Assembly (NCBI GenBank): GCA_002354095.1
Contig: DEKX01000019.1
Span: 73,070 to 137,069 of the forward strand
From: Prevotella sp. UBA2711
Lineage (GTDB): Bacteria; Bacteroidota; Bacteroidia; Bacteroidales; Bacteroidaceae
Direction: 5' to 3'
Length of the DNA stretch: 64,000 nucleotides
The position numbers and the translations under genes are program-made. This document shows, piece by piece, positions 1 through 8,245 of this stretch. The notes beneath the pieces were generated by a model. That model searched no databases. It had not been told where the DNA came from and saw nothing but the letters and a program-made list of their open reading frames with translations. Positions within the stretch are counted from its first letter, which is position 1. Every line of letters begins with the position of its first letter.

Positions 1-705
1 CTTAGGGGCGGTGGTATTGGTTCCTACATCGATACCCACGTGGCACATGATGCCTAAGAATGAGAGTAGCACGATGGGCGTGCCCAACAGTTTGATGCAC
101 TCAGCGAAGGTAGAAGCCTTGCCGGTGATGGGCTCTTCCTCAATATGGGTAGTGCCCAAGGCCAGGGTAGCCAGAATACCCACTACGAAATAGATGAAGA
201 ACAGTGCGCGCCAACCGAGTCCGAACTCAGGAATCACCTGTGTAGCGCCCCACATAGCCAGATAGGGAGCCAGGAATGAGGCAATGGCTTTGATGAACTG
301 ACCGAAGGTGAGGGTAGAGGCCAGATTGCCACCTTTCAGCACCGTCGATACCAGTGGGTTGAGCGATGTCTGCATCAGAGCATTACCGATACCCAGCAGC
401 GAGAAGGCAATCAACATCACAGCGAAATTTTCGCCAAACAAGGGGATAAACAGTGAAACCACGGTCACGATGAGTGATAGTAACACCGTCTTCTTGCGTC
501 CTATCTTATTCATCAGCATACCCGTAGGTACGGAAAAGATGAGGAACCAGAAGAATACGAGCGATGGGAAGATATTTGCCGTCGAATCGTTGAGTCCCAA
601 GTCCTCCTTGACATAGTTGGAGGCGATACCCACGAGATCAACGAATCCCATGGTGAAGAAACAGAGCATTACCGACAGTAATGCGAATTTACTTGTCTTT
701 TGCAT
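1..705 (-). CDS. MFS sugar transporter, partial (3' end outside window)
   Basis: First 235 codons of a major facilitator superfamily permease; the start is at 705 and the frame is still open at base 1. It opens MQKTSKFALLSV and shows about six hydrophobic helices, with the MFS loop 2-3 signature GMLMNKIGRKK near residues 62-72 and a paired Gly/Asn-rich helix (LLGIGNALMQT). It should import a sugar, most likely fructose released by the periplasmic GH32, across the inner membrane. The start lies only 4 bp after the GH32 stop codon, so the two are co-transcribed; the order matches BT1759-BT1758 of the B. theta levan locus. The substrate is inferred from context, and other monosaccharides are possible. 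Confidence 0.85.
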   Translation of the reverse strand, partial: MQKTSKFALLSVMLCFFTMGFVDLVGIASNYVKEDLGLNDSTANIFPSLVFFWFLIFSVPTGMLMNKIGRKKTVLLSLIVTVVSLFIPLFGENFAVMLIAFSLLGIGNALMQTSLNPLVSTVLKGGNLASTLTFGQFIKAIASFLAPYLAMWGATQVIPEFGLGWRALFFIYFVVGILATLALGTTHIEEEPITGKASTFAECIKLLGTPIVLLSFLGIMCHVGIDVGTNTTAPK

Positions 706-709
706 ATGA

Positions 710-2419
710 TTAGAAAGGATAAATAGTTACTTTAGCATTATTAGTCACCTTGATTTGAGAGTATGGCTCATTGGGGAACACCAGATTGGTCATAGCCATG
801 CGTCCCTCAGCGTCGAATACCTCGATAGAGCATTTGTCGAGGAATACGCGCAACTGCCTGACGGCACCATAGGTAGGAGCCTCGGTCTTGCAGGGGAAGG
901 CTTCACTGAAACTGGCATAGCTGCGGGTACGATCCATCGAGAAGGTGTTCTTCACCGCGTCATATTCCATTACTACCTGTTCGCCTAACGAGTTGGAAAG
1001 GGTGATTTCGGTAGAGCCCTTCAGGTCGATAATCAGTTCGCCCGTTTGAGGCAGTTTTTTATCTGTCTTTCCACGCAAGGCGAGCATTTCCTTCGAGGGT
1101 GTTACACCGCAGTAGGTCTGACCGTTATACTCAAAGAGGTCTAAGTCGCGGGGAATCGAGTTGGCAGAACGGAACTGCTTGGTAGGTACTTGGTTGGCAT
1201 ACTGCCAGTTCGACATCCATGCCAGTGCTATCTTGCGTCCCTCGGGTGCATTGTCGAAAGTGACCGTTGCATAGTGGTCCTTGCCATAGTCCATCCAACG
1301 GGTGTCGTTATGTTCGCAGGTGAATTTCTTACCATCGAAGTTACCGATGAAGTATTGTGTGGCTGAACCGCCAAAAGGTCCACCAGGATTAATGTTGCAA
1401 ATCAGCATCCACTTGTGCTTGTTGGTGCCGCGTACGGGCAGTTTCAACAAGTCGGGGCACTCCCACACACCGTCGTGGCATCCCATCTCCGTCACGTCCT
1501 CGGTGAGTTTGTTCACTGTGATACCGAACGAGCTCTCATACTGCCAGTCCTTCAGGTTGTCGGAGGTATAGATACGCATCTCCTGACCGACAGCCAGAAT
1601 CAGGTTCCACTTATTGATATCGGGATTCCAGAAACATTTCGGGTCGCGGAAGTCCTCTTCCTTGCTCACCAGGACGGGGTTGCCTGCATATTTCTCGAAA
1701 GTCTTACCATTGTCCTTGGAGATAGCCATCGACTGCATCTGACTCTTCTCGCCAGCCGAAGTATAGAAAGCCACCACCTGGTTGTTCTTCTTGTCGACCA
1801 CGCAAGAACCGCTAAAGATGTCGCCCAATGCATCGGGTTCGATAGCCGTTGGCTGCGCCTCCCAATGAATAAGGTCGCGCGATGTAGAGTGACCCCAGGT
1901 CATGTTTTCCCACATCGAGCCGTAGGGGTTCCATTGGTAGAAGAGGTGATATACTCCATCCTTATAGAACATACCATTGGGGTCGTTCATCCATCCATAG
2001 ACGGGCGTATGATGATACTGTGGGCGGAATTTTTCGCGGTTGGTGGTGTCGAAGGTGTCGCTCTGCTTCATCTCCTTCCAGCAGAGGAAGTCCTTCATGG
2101 CACCTGTAAATCGGCGGTCGCCATGAAACCAGATGTCCAGAGCTACATCCTTGCCAAAGCGCTGCAAGTCCAGGGGCACGTAGTAATCTACTTTGTCAAC
2201 CGCCAGTCGCACATTCAACTTCTGCACCTGCTGGTTATTAGCCAACACTTTGATCGTTGCATTGTCTTCGCGCTCCTGAACGGGTAGCAGCAGATAGCGG
2301 TTTTTCACTTCTACACGCTGCAGCGCATGGCTCTTGCCCAATACCAATGGCTTCTGCTGTGCTGAAACAGATGTTGCAGTCAGCAGTGCTACCATCATTG
2401 TCATTACTAATTTTTTCAT
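710..2419 (-). CDS. GH32 fructan hydrolase (exo-levanase/inulinase type), secreted
   Basis: 569 aa with a cleavable signal peptide (MKKLVMTMMVALLTATSVSA). An N-terminal all-beta domain (about 25-125, DUF4980-like) precedes the GH32 five-blade propeller. The three GH32 motifs are intact: WMNDPNG with nucleophile Asp146, FRDPK near 256 (transition-state stabiliser) and WECPDL near 318 (acid/base Glu). A beta-sandwich fills the C-terminus. It should release fructose from beta-fructans in the periplasm. It heads an operon with the MFS transporter (4-bp gap) and has its own TAnnTTTGC promoter 35 bp upstream. It corresponds in position to BT1759. Levan versus inulin preference cannot be read from sequence. 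Confidence 0.93.
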   Translation of the reverse strand: MKKLVMTMMVALLTATSVSAQQKPLVLGKSHALQRVEVKNRYLLLPVQEREDNATIKVLANNQQVQKLNVRLAVDKVDYYVPLDLQRFGKDVALDIWFHGDRRFTGAMKDFLCWKEMKQSDTFDTTNREKFRPQYHHTPVYGWMNDPNGMFYKDGVYHLFYQWNPYGSMWENMTWGHSTSRDLIHWEAQPTAIEPDALGDIFSGSCVVDKKNNQVVAFYTSAGEKSQMQSMAISKDNGKTFEKYAGNPVLVSKEEDFRDPKCFWNPDINKWNLILAVGQEMRIYTSDNLKDWQYESSFGITVNKLTEDVTEMGCHDGVWECPDLLKLPVRGTNKHKWMLICNINPGGPFGGSATQYFIGNFDGKKFTCEHNDTRWMDYGKDHYATVTFDNAPEGRKIALAWMSNWQYANQVPTKQFRSANSIPRDLDLFEYNGQTYCGVTPSKEMLALRGKTDKKLPQTGELIIDLKGSTEITLSNSLGEQVVMEYDAVKNTFSMDRTRSYASFSEAFPCKTEAPTYGAVRQLRVFLDKCSIEVFDAEGRMAMTNLVFPNEPYSQIKVTNNAKVTIYPF

Positions 2420-2453
2420 GTCTGTTTTTGCTTTTAGTTATCAATTATTTTCT

Positions 2454-2462
2454 GCAAAGATA
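2454..2462 (-). promoter_or_regulatory. -7 promoter element of the GH32-MFS operon
   Basis: Minus strand reads TATCTTTGC, a full match to the Bacteroidetes -7 consensus TAnnTTTGC, 35 bp before the GH32 start. No convincing -33 TTTG at the usual spacing, which fits an activated promoter. The candidate regulator boxes lie upstream at 2503-2528. Confidence 0.65.
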
Positions 2463-2502
2463 CAAGAAACTCTACTTAAATAGTATAACATTTGATACAA
2501 AA

Positions 2503-2528
2503 ACTAAAAAAAATCGTACATTGAAACA
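2503..2528. promoter_or_regulatory. Putative fructan-regulator boxes A and B between GH32 and GH2
   Basis: Plus strand has an A-tract followed by ATCGTAC (box A, ending 2519). The minus strand of 2516-2528 reads TGTTTCAATGTAC (box B). Both boxes recur before SusC1 (14603-14644) and SusC2 (22927-22952). Box B starts 54 bp upstream of the GH32 -7 element. The functional role is inferred from recurrence only. Confidence 0.45.
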
Positions 2529-2548
2529 AAAATGATAACAATAATTCG

Positions 2549-2557
2549 TAAATTTGC
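2549..2557 (+). promoter_or_regulatory. -7 promoter element of the GH2 gene
   Basis: Plus strand TAAATTTGC matches TAnnTTTGC, 28 bp before the GH2 start. It is divergent from the GH32 promoter, so the 165-bp gap serves both genes. Confidence 0.65.
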
Positions 2558-2584
2558 ACCATCAACTAATAATATACAAGACTT

Positions 2585-4810
2585 ATGATGATGCAAATCA
2601 GAAAGGCTATGACGGTGGCGGTGCTGCTGTCGAGCATCATGACAGCACAAGCTGCATCAACTATTCAACGGAAACAACTGTTAAATGACGGATGGTGGTT
2701 TGTGGAGAACGACAGTAACTTTACGAAGAGTAAAGCGGTGACGCTGCCGCACGACTGGAGCATCCTGCACGACTTCGACGCAAAGGCATCTTCGGGCAAC
2801 GACGGGGGCTACCTGCCTACAGGGAAGGGGTGGTATCGCCGTGTGCTGACACTCGGAAAGGAGTATGTAGGCAAGAAGGTACGACTCTATTTCGAGGGGG
2901 TCTATATGAATTCACGCGTCTATGTGAACGGTCACGAGGCGGGGGGATGGCCTTATGGCTACTCGTCGTTCTGGGTGGACGTTACACCTTATATTAATAT
3001 AGGACAGAATGAAGTCGTGGTGAGCGTCGATAACTCGAAGCAGAAAAACAGCCGCTGGTTCTCGGGGTCGGGCATTTACCGCAATGTGTGGCTGGTGACT
3101 ACCGAGAAGGAGTATATCGACGATTGGAGCATACGGGTGAAGACTCCTGACGTGCACCATGTGGAGGTGTCGGCAACCGTCATCCGCGAGGATGGCACAA
3201 CATACCCTATCGAGCGCAAGATTACGGTGGAGAACCCTCGGCTGTGGTCACCCGACGATCCGTATCTGTACCATACAGAGCTGGCGGTGGAGGGCAAGGA
3301 CCGTGTGGCGGTGACCTACGGCATACGCACTATTAGCTACGATGCGAAGGGCGGACTGGTGCTCAACGGTAAGCCGCTGAAGCTGAACGGTGCCTGCGTG
3401 CATCATGACAACGGCATCATAGGGGCTGCTGCCTACGACGATGCCGAATACCGGAAGGTGAGGCTGATGAAGGAGGCAGGCTTCAATGCGCTGCGCACCT
3501 CGCACAACCCACCATCGGAGGCTTTCCTCAGGGCTTGCGACGAACTGGGTATGCTGGTGATTGACGAGGCCTTCGACGGATGGCGCGAGCAAAAGAACGA
3601 CTACGACTACCACCTGCTGATTGACGAGTGGTGGCAGCGTGACATCGATGCGATGGTGCTGCGCGACAGGGTACATCCCAGCATCTTCTGCTGGAGCATC
3701 GGCAACGAGGTGATAGAGCGCAAGAAGATTGAGGTGGTGAAGACAGCGCATCAGTTGGCTGAACGCATCCGTATGCAGGACCCCGAGCGGCGCCCCGTGA
3801 CATCGGCACTGGCGGCATGGGATCAGGACTGGGATATCTACGACCCGCTGGCAGCTGAGCACGACATTGTGGGTTATAACTATATGATGTTCAAGGCCGA
3901 GGGCGACCACGAACGGGTGCCCGGCCGTGTGATGATGCAGACGGAGAGTTTCCCTCGTGATGCCTGGCAGAACTACGAGCGGTCGCAGAAGCATCCGTAT
4001 ATCCTGGGCGATTTCGTATGGACGGGACTCGACTATATCGGTGAGTCGGGCATCGGACGTTACTATTATGAGGGCGACGTGCCTGGTGAGGGGTGGGAGC
4101 GTCCGCTCTACCCCTGGCATGCTGCCTACTGCGGCGATGTCGATCTGACGGGAAAGCGTAAGCCCGTCAGTTACTACCGCTCACTGCTGTGGAACGGTGG
4201 CAGTACGTACATGGCTGTGCGCGAGCCCGACGGCTATCATGGAAAAGTAAAGACTTCGATGTGGAGCACATGGCCCACCACCGACAGCTGGACATGGCAG
4301 GGATGGGAAGGTAAGCCCATTGAGGTGGTGGTCTATAGTCGCGAGCCTCAGGTGAAACTCTATCTGAACGATCAGCTGATAGCTGGGCAGTCTACGAAGG
4401 AGATGAAGGCGGTGTTTACTATTAACTATCAGCCAGGCACGTTGCGGGCAGAGGCAGGCAGTGACCGCTGTGAGCTACAGACGGCAGGCGCACCAGCACG
4501 TATTCGTCTGACTGCCGACCGCCAGCAGCTGAAGGCCGATGGGCAGTCGCTGCTCTTTGTCACCATCGAGGTGGTGGATGCCCAAGGACGTGGGGTGCCT
4601 GAGGCTCAACAACCGCTGGAGGTGAAGGTGAGTGGCTGTGGCGAGTTGCTGGCGGTGGGTAATGCCAATCCACGCGATAACGATCCGTACTACGATGCAA
4701 AGCATAGCACGTGGAATGGCCGTGCCCTCGCCGTTGTCCGCAGTAATGGCAAGCGGGGCACTGTTGTGGTCACGGTGAATGGCACTCGGCTGAAGGTGAA
4801 GAGTGAATGA
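2585..4810 (+). CDS. GH2 family glycoside hydrolase (beta-galactosidase-like), secreted
   Basis: 741 aa with a signal peptide ending near AQAA. The GH2 layout is visible: an N-terminal sugar-binding domain with LPHDWSI near residue 56, an Ig-like domain, then the TIM barrel with NGKPLKLNGACVHHD and RTSHNPP. The acid/base is the Glu of WSIGNEV (about 375) and the nucleophile is probably the Glu of MQTESFP (about 454). The C-terminal half ends in an Ig-like fold (DUF4982 and GH2 domain-5 type, from about 630). It cuts a terminal beta-galactoside or related sugar. It is transcribed against the fructan operons, so it may serve side chains or a different glycan. Exact specificity is not readable; GH2 also covers glucuronidases and mannosidases. 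Confidence 0.88.
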   Translation: MMMQIRKAMTVAVLLSSIMTAQAASTIQRKQLLNDGWWFVENDSNFTKSKAVTLPHDWSILHDFDAKASSGNDGGYLPTGKGWYRRVLTLGKEYVGKKVRLYFEGVYMNSRVYVNGHEAGGWPYGYSSFWVDVTPYINIGQNEVVVSVDNSKQKNSRWFSGSGIYRNVWLVTTEKEYIDDWSIRVKTPDVHHVEVSATVIREDGTTYPIERKITVENPRLWSPDDPYLYHTELAVEGKDRVAVTYGIRTISYDAKGGLVLNGKPLKLNGACVHHDNGIIGAAAYDDAEYRKVRLMKEAGFNALRTSHNPPSEAFLRACDELGMLVIDEAFDGWREQKNDYDYHLLIDEWWQRDIDAMVLRDRVHPSIFCWSIGNEVIERKKIEVVKTAHQLAERIRMQDPERRPVTSALAAWDQDWDIYDPLAAEHDIVGYNYMMFKAEGDHERVPGRVMMQTESFPRDAWQNYERSQKHPYILGDFVWTGLDYIGESGIGRYYYEGDVPGEGWERPLYPWHAAYCGDVDLTGKRKPVSYYRSLLWNGGSTYMAVREPDGYHGKVKTSMWSTWPTTDSWTWQGWEGKPIEVVVYSREPQVKLYLNDQLIAGQSTKEMKAVFTINYQPGTLRAEAGSDRCELQTAGAPARIRLTADRQQLKADGQSLLFVTIEVVDAQGRGVPEAQQPLEVKVSGCGELLAVGNANPRDNDPYYDAKHSTWNGRALAVVRSNGKRGTVVVTVNGTRLKVKSE

Positions 4811-4837
4811 AAAAGTAGCATAGTTTCTGTGGCAACA

Positions 4838-4876
4838 AATAACCCACCCTTATTTGCGGATAAGGGTGGGTTATTG
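4838..4876. terminator. Bidirectional intrinsic terminator between GH2 and the 57-aa peptide gene
   Basis: A perfect 15-bp inverted repeat, ATAACCCACCCTTAT (4839-4853) and its complement (4860-4874), separated by a 6-base loop. It lies between two converging genes and can serve both, though T-runs on either side are short. Confidence 0.8.
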
Positions 4877-4912
4877 TAAAATAAGCGGGAGTTATTGGAA
4901 TAACAATATAGT

Positions 4913-5086
4913 TTACTGATTAAATTGATTCATAAAATCTATATCATCCATTTCGCGGCTTCCGAATCCACCACCTTCTCCAAAACCTCCAGTGCCTGTA
5001 CCTATTGTGATGTCAGAACCTGCTAACAGCTGTTGACTCTTGATGGTAAATACCTCCATCATAGGGGTTTGATATTGCTTTTTCAT
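4913..5086 (-). CDS. 57-aa glycine-rich peptide, translationally coupled to the upstream secreted protein
   Basis: Begins MKKQYQTPMMEV, passes through an LLAGS motif (residues 20-24), then a Gly/Thr-rich stretch (about 26-42) and an acidic-aromatic tail (EMDDIDFMNQFNQ). Its ATG overlaps the stop of the 485-aa gene as ATGA, a strong sign of translational coupling. The gene ends before the terminator at 4838-4876, so it is the last cistron of the SusC1 operon. Many Bacteroidales loci carry short peptides of the form MKKxYxxP...LLAGS, but I know no established function. It lacks a hydrophobic signal sequence. The fold and role are unknown; a leader-core arrangement at LLAGS is only a guess. Confidence 0.7.
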   Translation of the reverse strand: MKKQYQTPMMEVFTIKSQQLLAGSDITIGTGTGGFGEGGGFGSREMDDIDFMNQFNQ

Positions 5087-6540
5087 TTTACAATCACTTT
5101 TTTGCCGTTAATAATATAGATTCCTTTCTGTCCTATCTTATCGACACGAACGCCGTTCAGATTGTAAATCTCCTGAACAGGATTTTCCAGCGACACCTTG
5201 CTGATACCAGTTGCATCACCGTCAATCTCAATGCTACGAGCGGTGGAAGGAATGGTGGTCAAGTATGCGCGGAAGGCAGAGCATGGAGTAGATGCGCTTC
5301 CTCCTTGGAACTTACCATCCTTATTGATGCCGTACTTGCCCGATGTGTCAGAAAGAGGTTTGTATGTCCCTTGGAATGTTGTGCCGAGGGAGGCGGGGGT
5401 AGCCACAATTGTTTTGTTGCTGAAAGTAAAACCTGGATCTTTTGCAACTTCCGTAGCACCAACGGTGATGAATGGAGTGTTGGCTGCTACATTGTCAGCA
5501 GTAGTGAATGTCACGCCTTCCTTGAAAGTAGCAATCTTTGTTGACTTAACTTCAGAAGGAGTTACTGCAAAAGGCAAACAGAATGTATTGATACCGTCCT
5601 TGACACCGCGCTTCAGTTCTACGGATGTAGCAGTAAAGCCTGTTGGAGCATTGAATGGATGTGCGTCATTGAGAATCAGCTTCGATGTAGCTCCACTTGC
5701 AACTACGTTCTCGTTATTTTCAGCAAAGAAGGCATCGGCATAAACAATGCAGTTAGGATTTTTACCGCGCGTTGAGTTATAAGCATCCTTCAAAATGGTG
5801 CCACGCATATCTACTGACGTTACGGCGTTGTCGCCTAACTTAGCCTCTAAAGTCGCAAAATCATTGTATTCAACCTTATACCAATCACCATTTGCATTCT
5901 GGCAATCGCCTTTCATGTAAGAGCCACTCAAAGTAATATTTCCTGTTAATGATCCATCGGTAATGTCTTTCAAAGCTGTTTCGCCTACCATAGGGACTGG
6001 CTCAATAACAATGTTGTCAATATAGACATCTTGGTTTGATGTGACACTACCTGTCTGAGCTTCTATAGCCATTACACCAGGAAAATCGTTTAAACCGTCA
6101 TTAGTTGAGAAGTCGAGAACAACTTTCTGCCATTTTCCATCTCCACTGTAATAAACGGCTACTTTCTGCCAATAGCCTTCAGCACCAGCATTAGTGGGGT
6201 CGGACAGTTCTACCTTTACGTTCTCATTCACAGCTTTCTTGATCATGAAAGATAAACGTCTATTTCCATTCAAATTAGGTTTTATCCAGTCACGGAAAGG
6301 TAGGGCAATATGTTTCTTTCCAAAATCATCGCCAGTCATAGTGAACTTTAGGCATTTGTTTGACTTGTTAATACCATCTTTTTCCGGATTATCAACAAGT
6401 GTAGGATTGCCTCTATCCCACCATCCGGCATTAACGTTTCGAGAGGTTATGGTAGCATCCTCTCCATCCCATAGTACCGTCTGTGCCGAGGCTGCAGTTG
6501 CGGTCACTAATGTGACCAATGTGAGTATTAGTTTCTTCAT
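5083..6540 (-). CDS. Secreted 485-aa protein of the fructan operon with a CBM-like N-terminal domain
   Basis: A signal peptide (MKKLILTLVTLVTATAASA) is followed by a jelly-roll-like segment (about 22-185: VLWDGEDATI, WQKVVLDFS, VYIDNIVIEP), typical of carbohydrate-binding beta-sandwiches. A Thr/Val-rich beta region follows. The last ~40 residues carry a cassette reading TGIS...IYNLNGVRV...KGIYIINGKKVIVK, nearly the same as the end of the GH53 protein at 50770-52092. It is not a lipoprotein (no lipobox). It lies 118 bp after the GH32 lipoprotein in the SusC1 operon, so a role in binding fructan is plausible. No catalytic motif was recognised. Confidence 0.7.
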   Translation of the reverse strand: MKKLILTLVTLVTATAASAQTVLWDGEDATITSRNVNAGWWDRGNPTLVDNPEKDGINKSNKCLKFTMTGDDFGKKHIALPFRDWIKPNLNGNRRLSFMIKKAVNENVKVELSDPTNAGAEGYWQKVAVYYSGDGKWQKVVLDFSTNDGLNDFPGVMAIEAQTGSVTSNQDVYIDNIVIEPVPMVGETALKDITDGSLTGNITLSGSYMKGDCQNANGDWYKVEYNDFATLEAKLGDNAVTSVDMRGTILKDAYNSTRGKNPNCIVYADAFFAENNENVVASGATSKLILNDAHPFNAPTGFTATSVELKRGVKDGINTFCLPFAVTPSEVKSTKIATFKEGVTFTTADNVAANTPFITVGATEVAKDPGFTFSNKTIVATPASLGTTFQGTYKPLSDTSGKYGINKDGKFQGGSASTPCSAFRAYLTTIPSTARSIEIDGDATGISKVSLENPVQEIYNLNGVRVDKIGQKGIYIINGKKVIVK

Positions 6541-6658
6541 ACGTTAGAGAATTTAGATTGTTATTATTGTGTTATTGTATGTTTTATTTAAAATGTTATC
6601 CTGAAAAACAATCTTCTTGACTAACTAAAAACTACTATTAACTATTTTTACTAACCAA

Positions 6659-8239
6659 TCAGTATTGCGATACCTTGACATCGCTGACCGTGATAGAACC
6701 ACCGTAGTTGTTGATGCTCCAGCAGTTCTTCTGAATGCCATAGATACGCTGGGTGTAAGCAACATTATCGTTGATGTACATCACCAATACGCTGTTGTCT
6801 GTATAGATATCGATGTTGTAGGTGTTGTCGGCAGGGCGGGCAAAACGGTAACCGTCGATACCTGCGATGAAGCCCTTGCCCTCGGCACCTTCTTCCTCGA
6901 AGTTGACCTTACGCCAGTCCTCGTTCTCTGGGTTGACAACGATGGTGTAGTACTTTTGAGAATCAGAGCCGCGAACAAACGACAGACCGAACTTGTCCCA
7001 ATTGTTCGATGTCTTGACTGTGAGCGAGATGTGGTTGTGACTACCCAGGCGGTTGTAGAGCACGTAGGCATCGTCGCCTGAGAGAGTACCGCCATTGTAA
7101 CCGTTGCTGGCCATGACATTGGTAGTAGCTACCTGACTGTACTTGCTGTCCATAGCAGGCACCTCACCCAAGGTCAGCGTGCCATCGGCATGCTGGATAA
7201 TCTTATGGCATACCAGTGCACCGGCCCATGCAGGCTCACTGTCAGCACCTACGTTGATGTTCTTTTCGAAAATGGTAGAACCTACACGATAAGGACACCA
7301 ACCCCAAATATAACGGTCAGTTCCGTTAGAGGCCGTTTTGCCGGCATAGAAGGCACGGCTGTCGAGTACACCCTCCTTGCCGTCCTTAGGCCAGTTGGCA
7401 CCCGGGTCGTTGAAGCAAGCCTTCAGATCATCGTAGCTCTTTGCCATCATATACTTCACCTTGCGGCTCCAGTCAGCGCGGTAACCCTCACTGTAGACGA
7501 GATACCAGTAGTCGCCCATCTTGAAGACATCAGGACACTCGCACATGCGGTCCCATACCATATTGAAACTGCCTACGTGCTCCCATGTCTTGAGATCGGT
7601 AGATTTGAATTCTGCAAACTTCAGGTTGCTGGAAATCACCATACGCCATGAGCCATCGTCAACCTTGAACACCTGTGGGTCGCGGAAGTCCTTGGTAGAA
7701 TATCCGTAGTCATCACCTTTCAATTGCCACAGGTCGTCCTTTGTCCAAGTCTTGAAGTCCTTCGACGTGGCACGCATCACTACCTCGCGGTTGGGCAGTA
7801 GCACGTTGTAACCTGTATAATAAATATAATAGGTCTGGTCAGCCTCATTATATACGGCACAACCTGTTCCCAAGGAAGCGTCCTGCAGGGCAGTAGAAGC
7901 ACCTACAGGCAGCACCTCGCCCAGCGGCTCGTAATTGGCACCGTCGGTAGTGCTGATGCCCCAGAAGGGGTGGTAGCAAGGACCGTTGTTGTCGTACTCC
8001 TGCAGATAGAGCACCTTGAAATTGCCTTCCTTCTGATCGTAGAACGGCATAGGGTCGCCACAGCGTCCGAGAGCAGGCGAATAGTAAGTAAGAAAACCTT
8101 TCTCGTCGGCCGAGTTGAAGAAGGCAGTCGTTCCTGTCCAGTCCTTTTCGGGATCGGGGCCAAACTTGTCGTCGCTGCATGCCGTCAGCGCAAGGGCTGA
8201 CAGCATGATGGCGAATGTAGAAAATATCTTTGTCTTCAT
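6659..8239 (-). CDS. GH32-like surface lipoprotein (endo-levanase position, DUF4975-type)
   Basis: 526 aa lipoprotein with lipobox LALTAC (Cys21). The GH32 fold is indicated by CGDPMPFYD (Asp62, in place of NDPNG), KDFRDPQVF (RDP 186-188) and CECPDVF (Glu234), so all three carboxylates are present although the first motif is diverged. The C-terminal beta domain resembles DUF4975. In B. theta the same position next to DUF4960 and SusD is the surface endo-levanase BT1760. It should cut fructan outside the cell for import through SusC1/SusD1. It is separated from the upstream DUF4960 gene by 6 bp. Endo activity is inferred from position and anchoring. Confidence 0.8.
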   Translation of the reverse strand: MKTKIFSTFAIMLSALALTACSDDKFGPDPEKDWTGTTAFFNSADEKGFLTYYSPALGRCGDPMPFYDQKEGNFKVLYLQEYDNNGPCYHPFWGISTTDGANYEPLGEVLPVGASTALQDASLGTGCAVYNEADQTYYIYYTGYNVLLPNREVVMRATSKDFKTWTKDDLWQLKGDDYGYSTKDFRDPQVFKVDDGSWRMVISSNLKFAEFKSTDLKTWEHVGSFNMVWDRMCECPDVFKMGDYWYLVYSEGYRADWSRKVKYMMAKSYDDLKACFNDPGANWPKDGKEGVLDSRAFYAGKTASNGTDRYIWGWCPYRVGSTIFEKNINVGADSEPAWAGALVCHKIIQHADGTLTLGEVPAMDSKYSQVATTNVMASNGYNGGTLSGDDAYVLYNRLGSHNHISLTVKTSNNWDKFGLSFVRGSDSQKYYTIVVNPENEDWRKVNFEEEGAEGKGFIAGIDGYRFARPADNTYNIDIYTDNSVLVMYINDNVAYTQRIYGIQKNCWSINNYGGSITVSDVKVSQY

Positions 8240-8245
8240 AATGAA

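Noticed and set aside
1415..2287. 290-codon open frame on the plus strand inside GH32
   Set aside because: Antisense to a gene with complete GH32 motifs; no start context and no recognisable domain.
3248..4120. 290-codon open frame on the minus strand inside GH2
   Set aside because: Shadow of the GH2 gene, rich in His/Val with no domain pattern.
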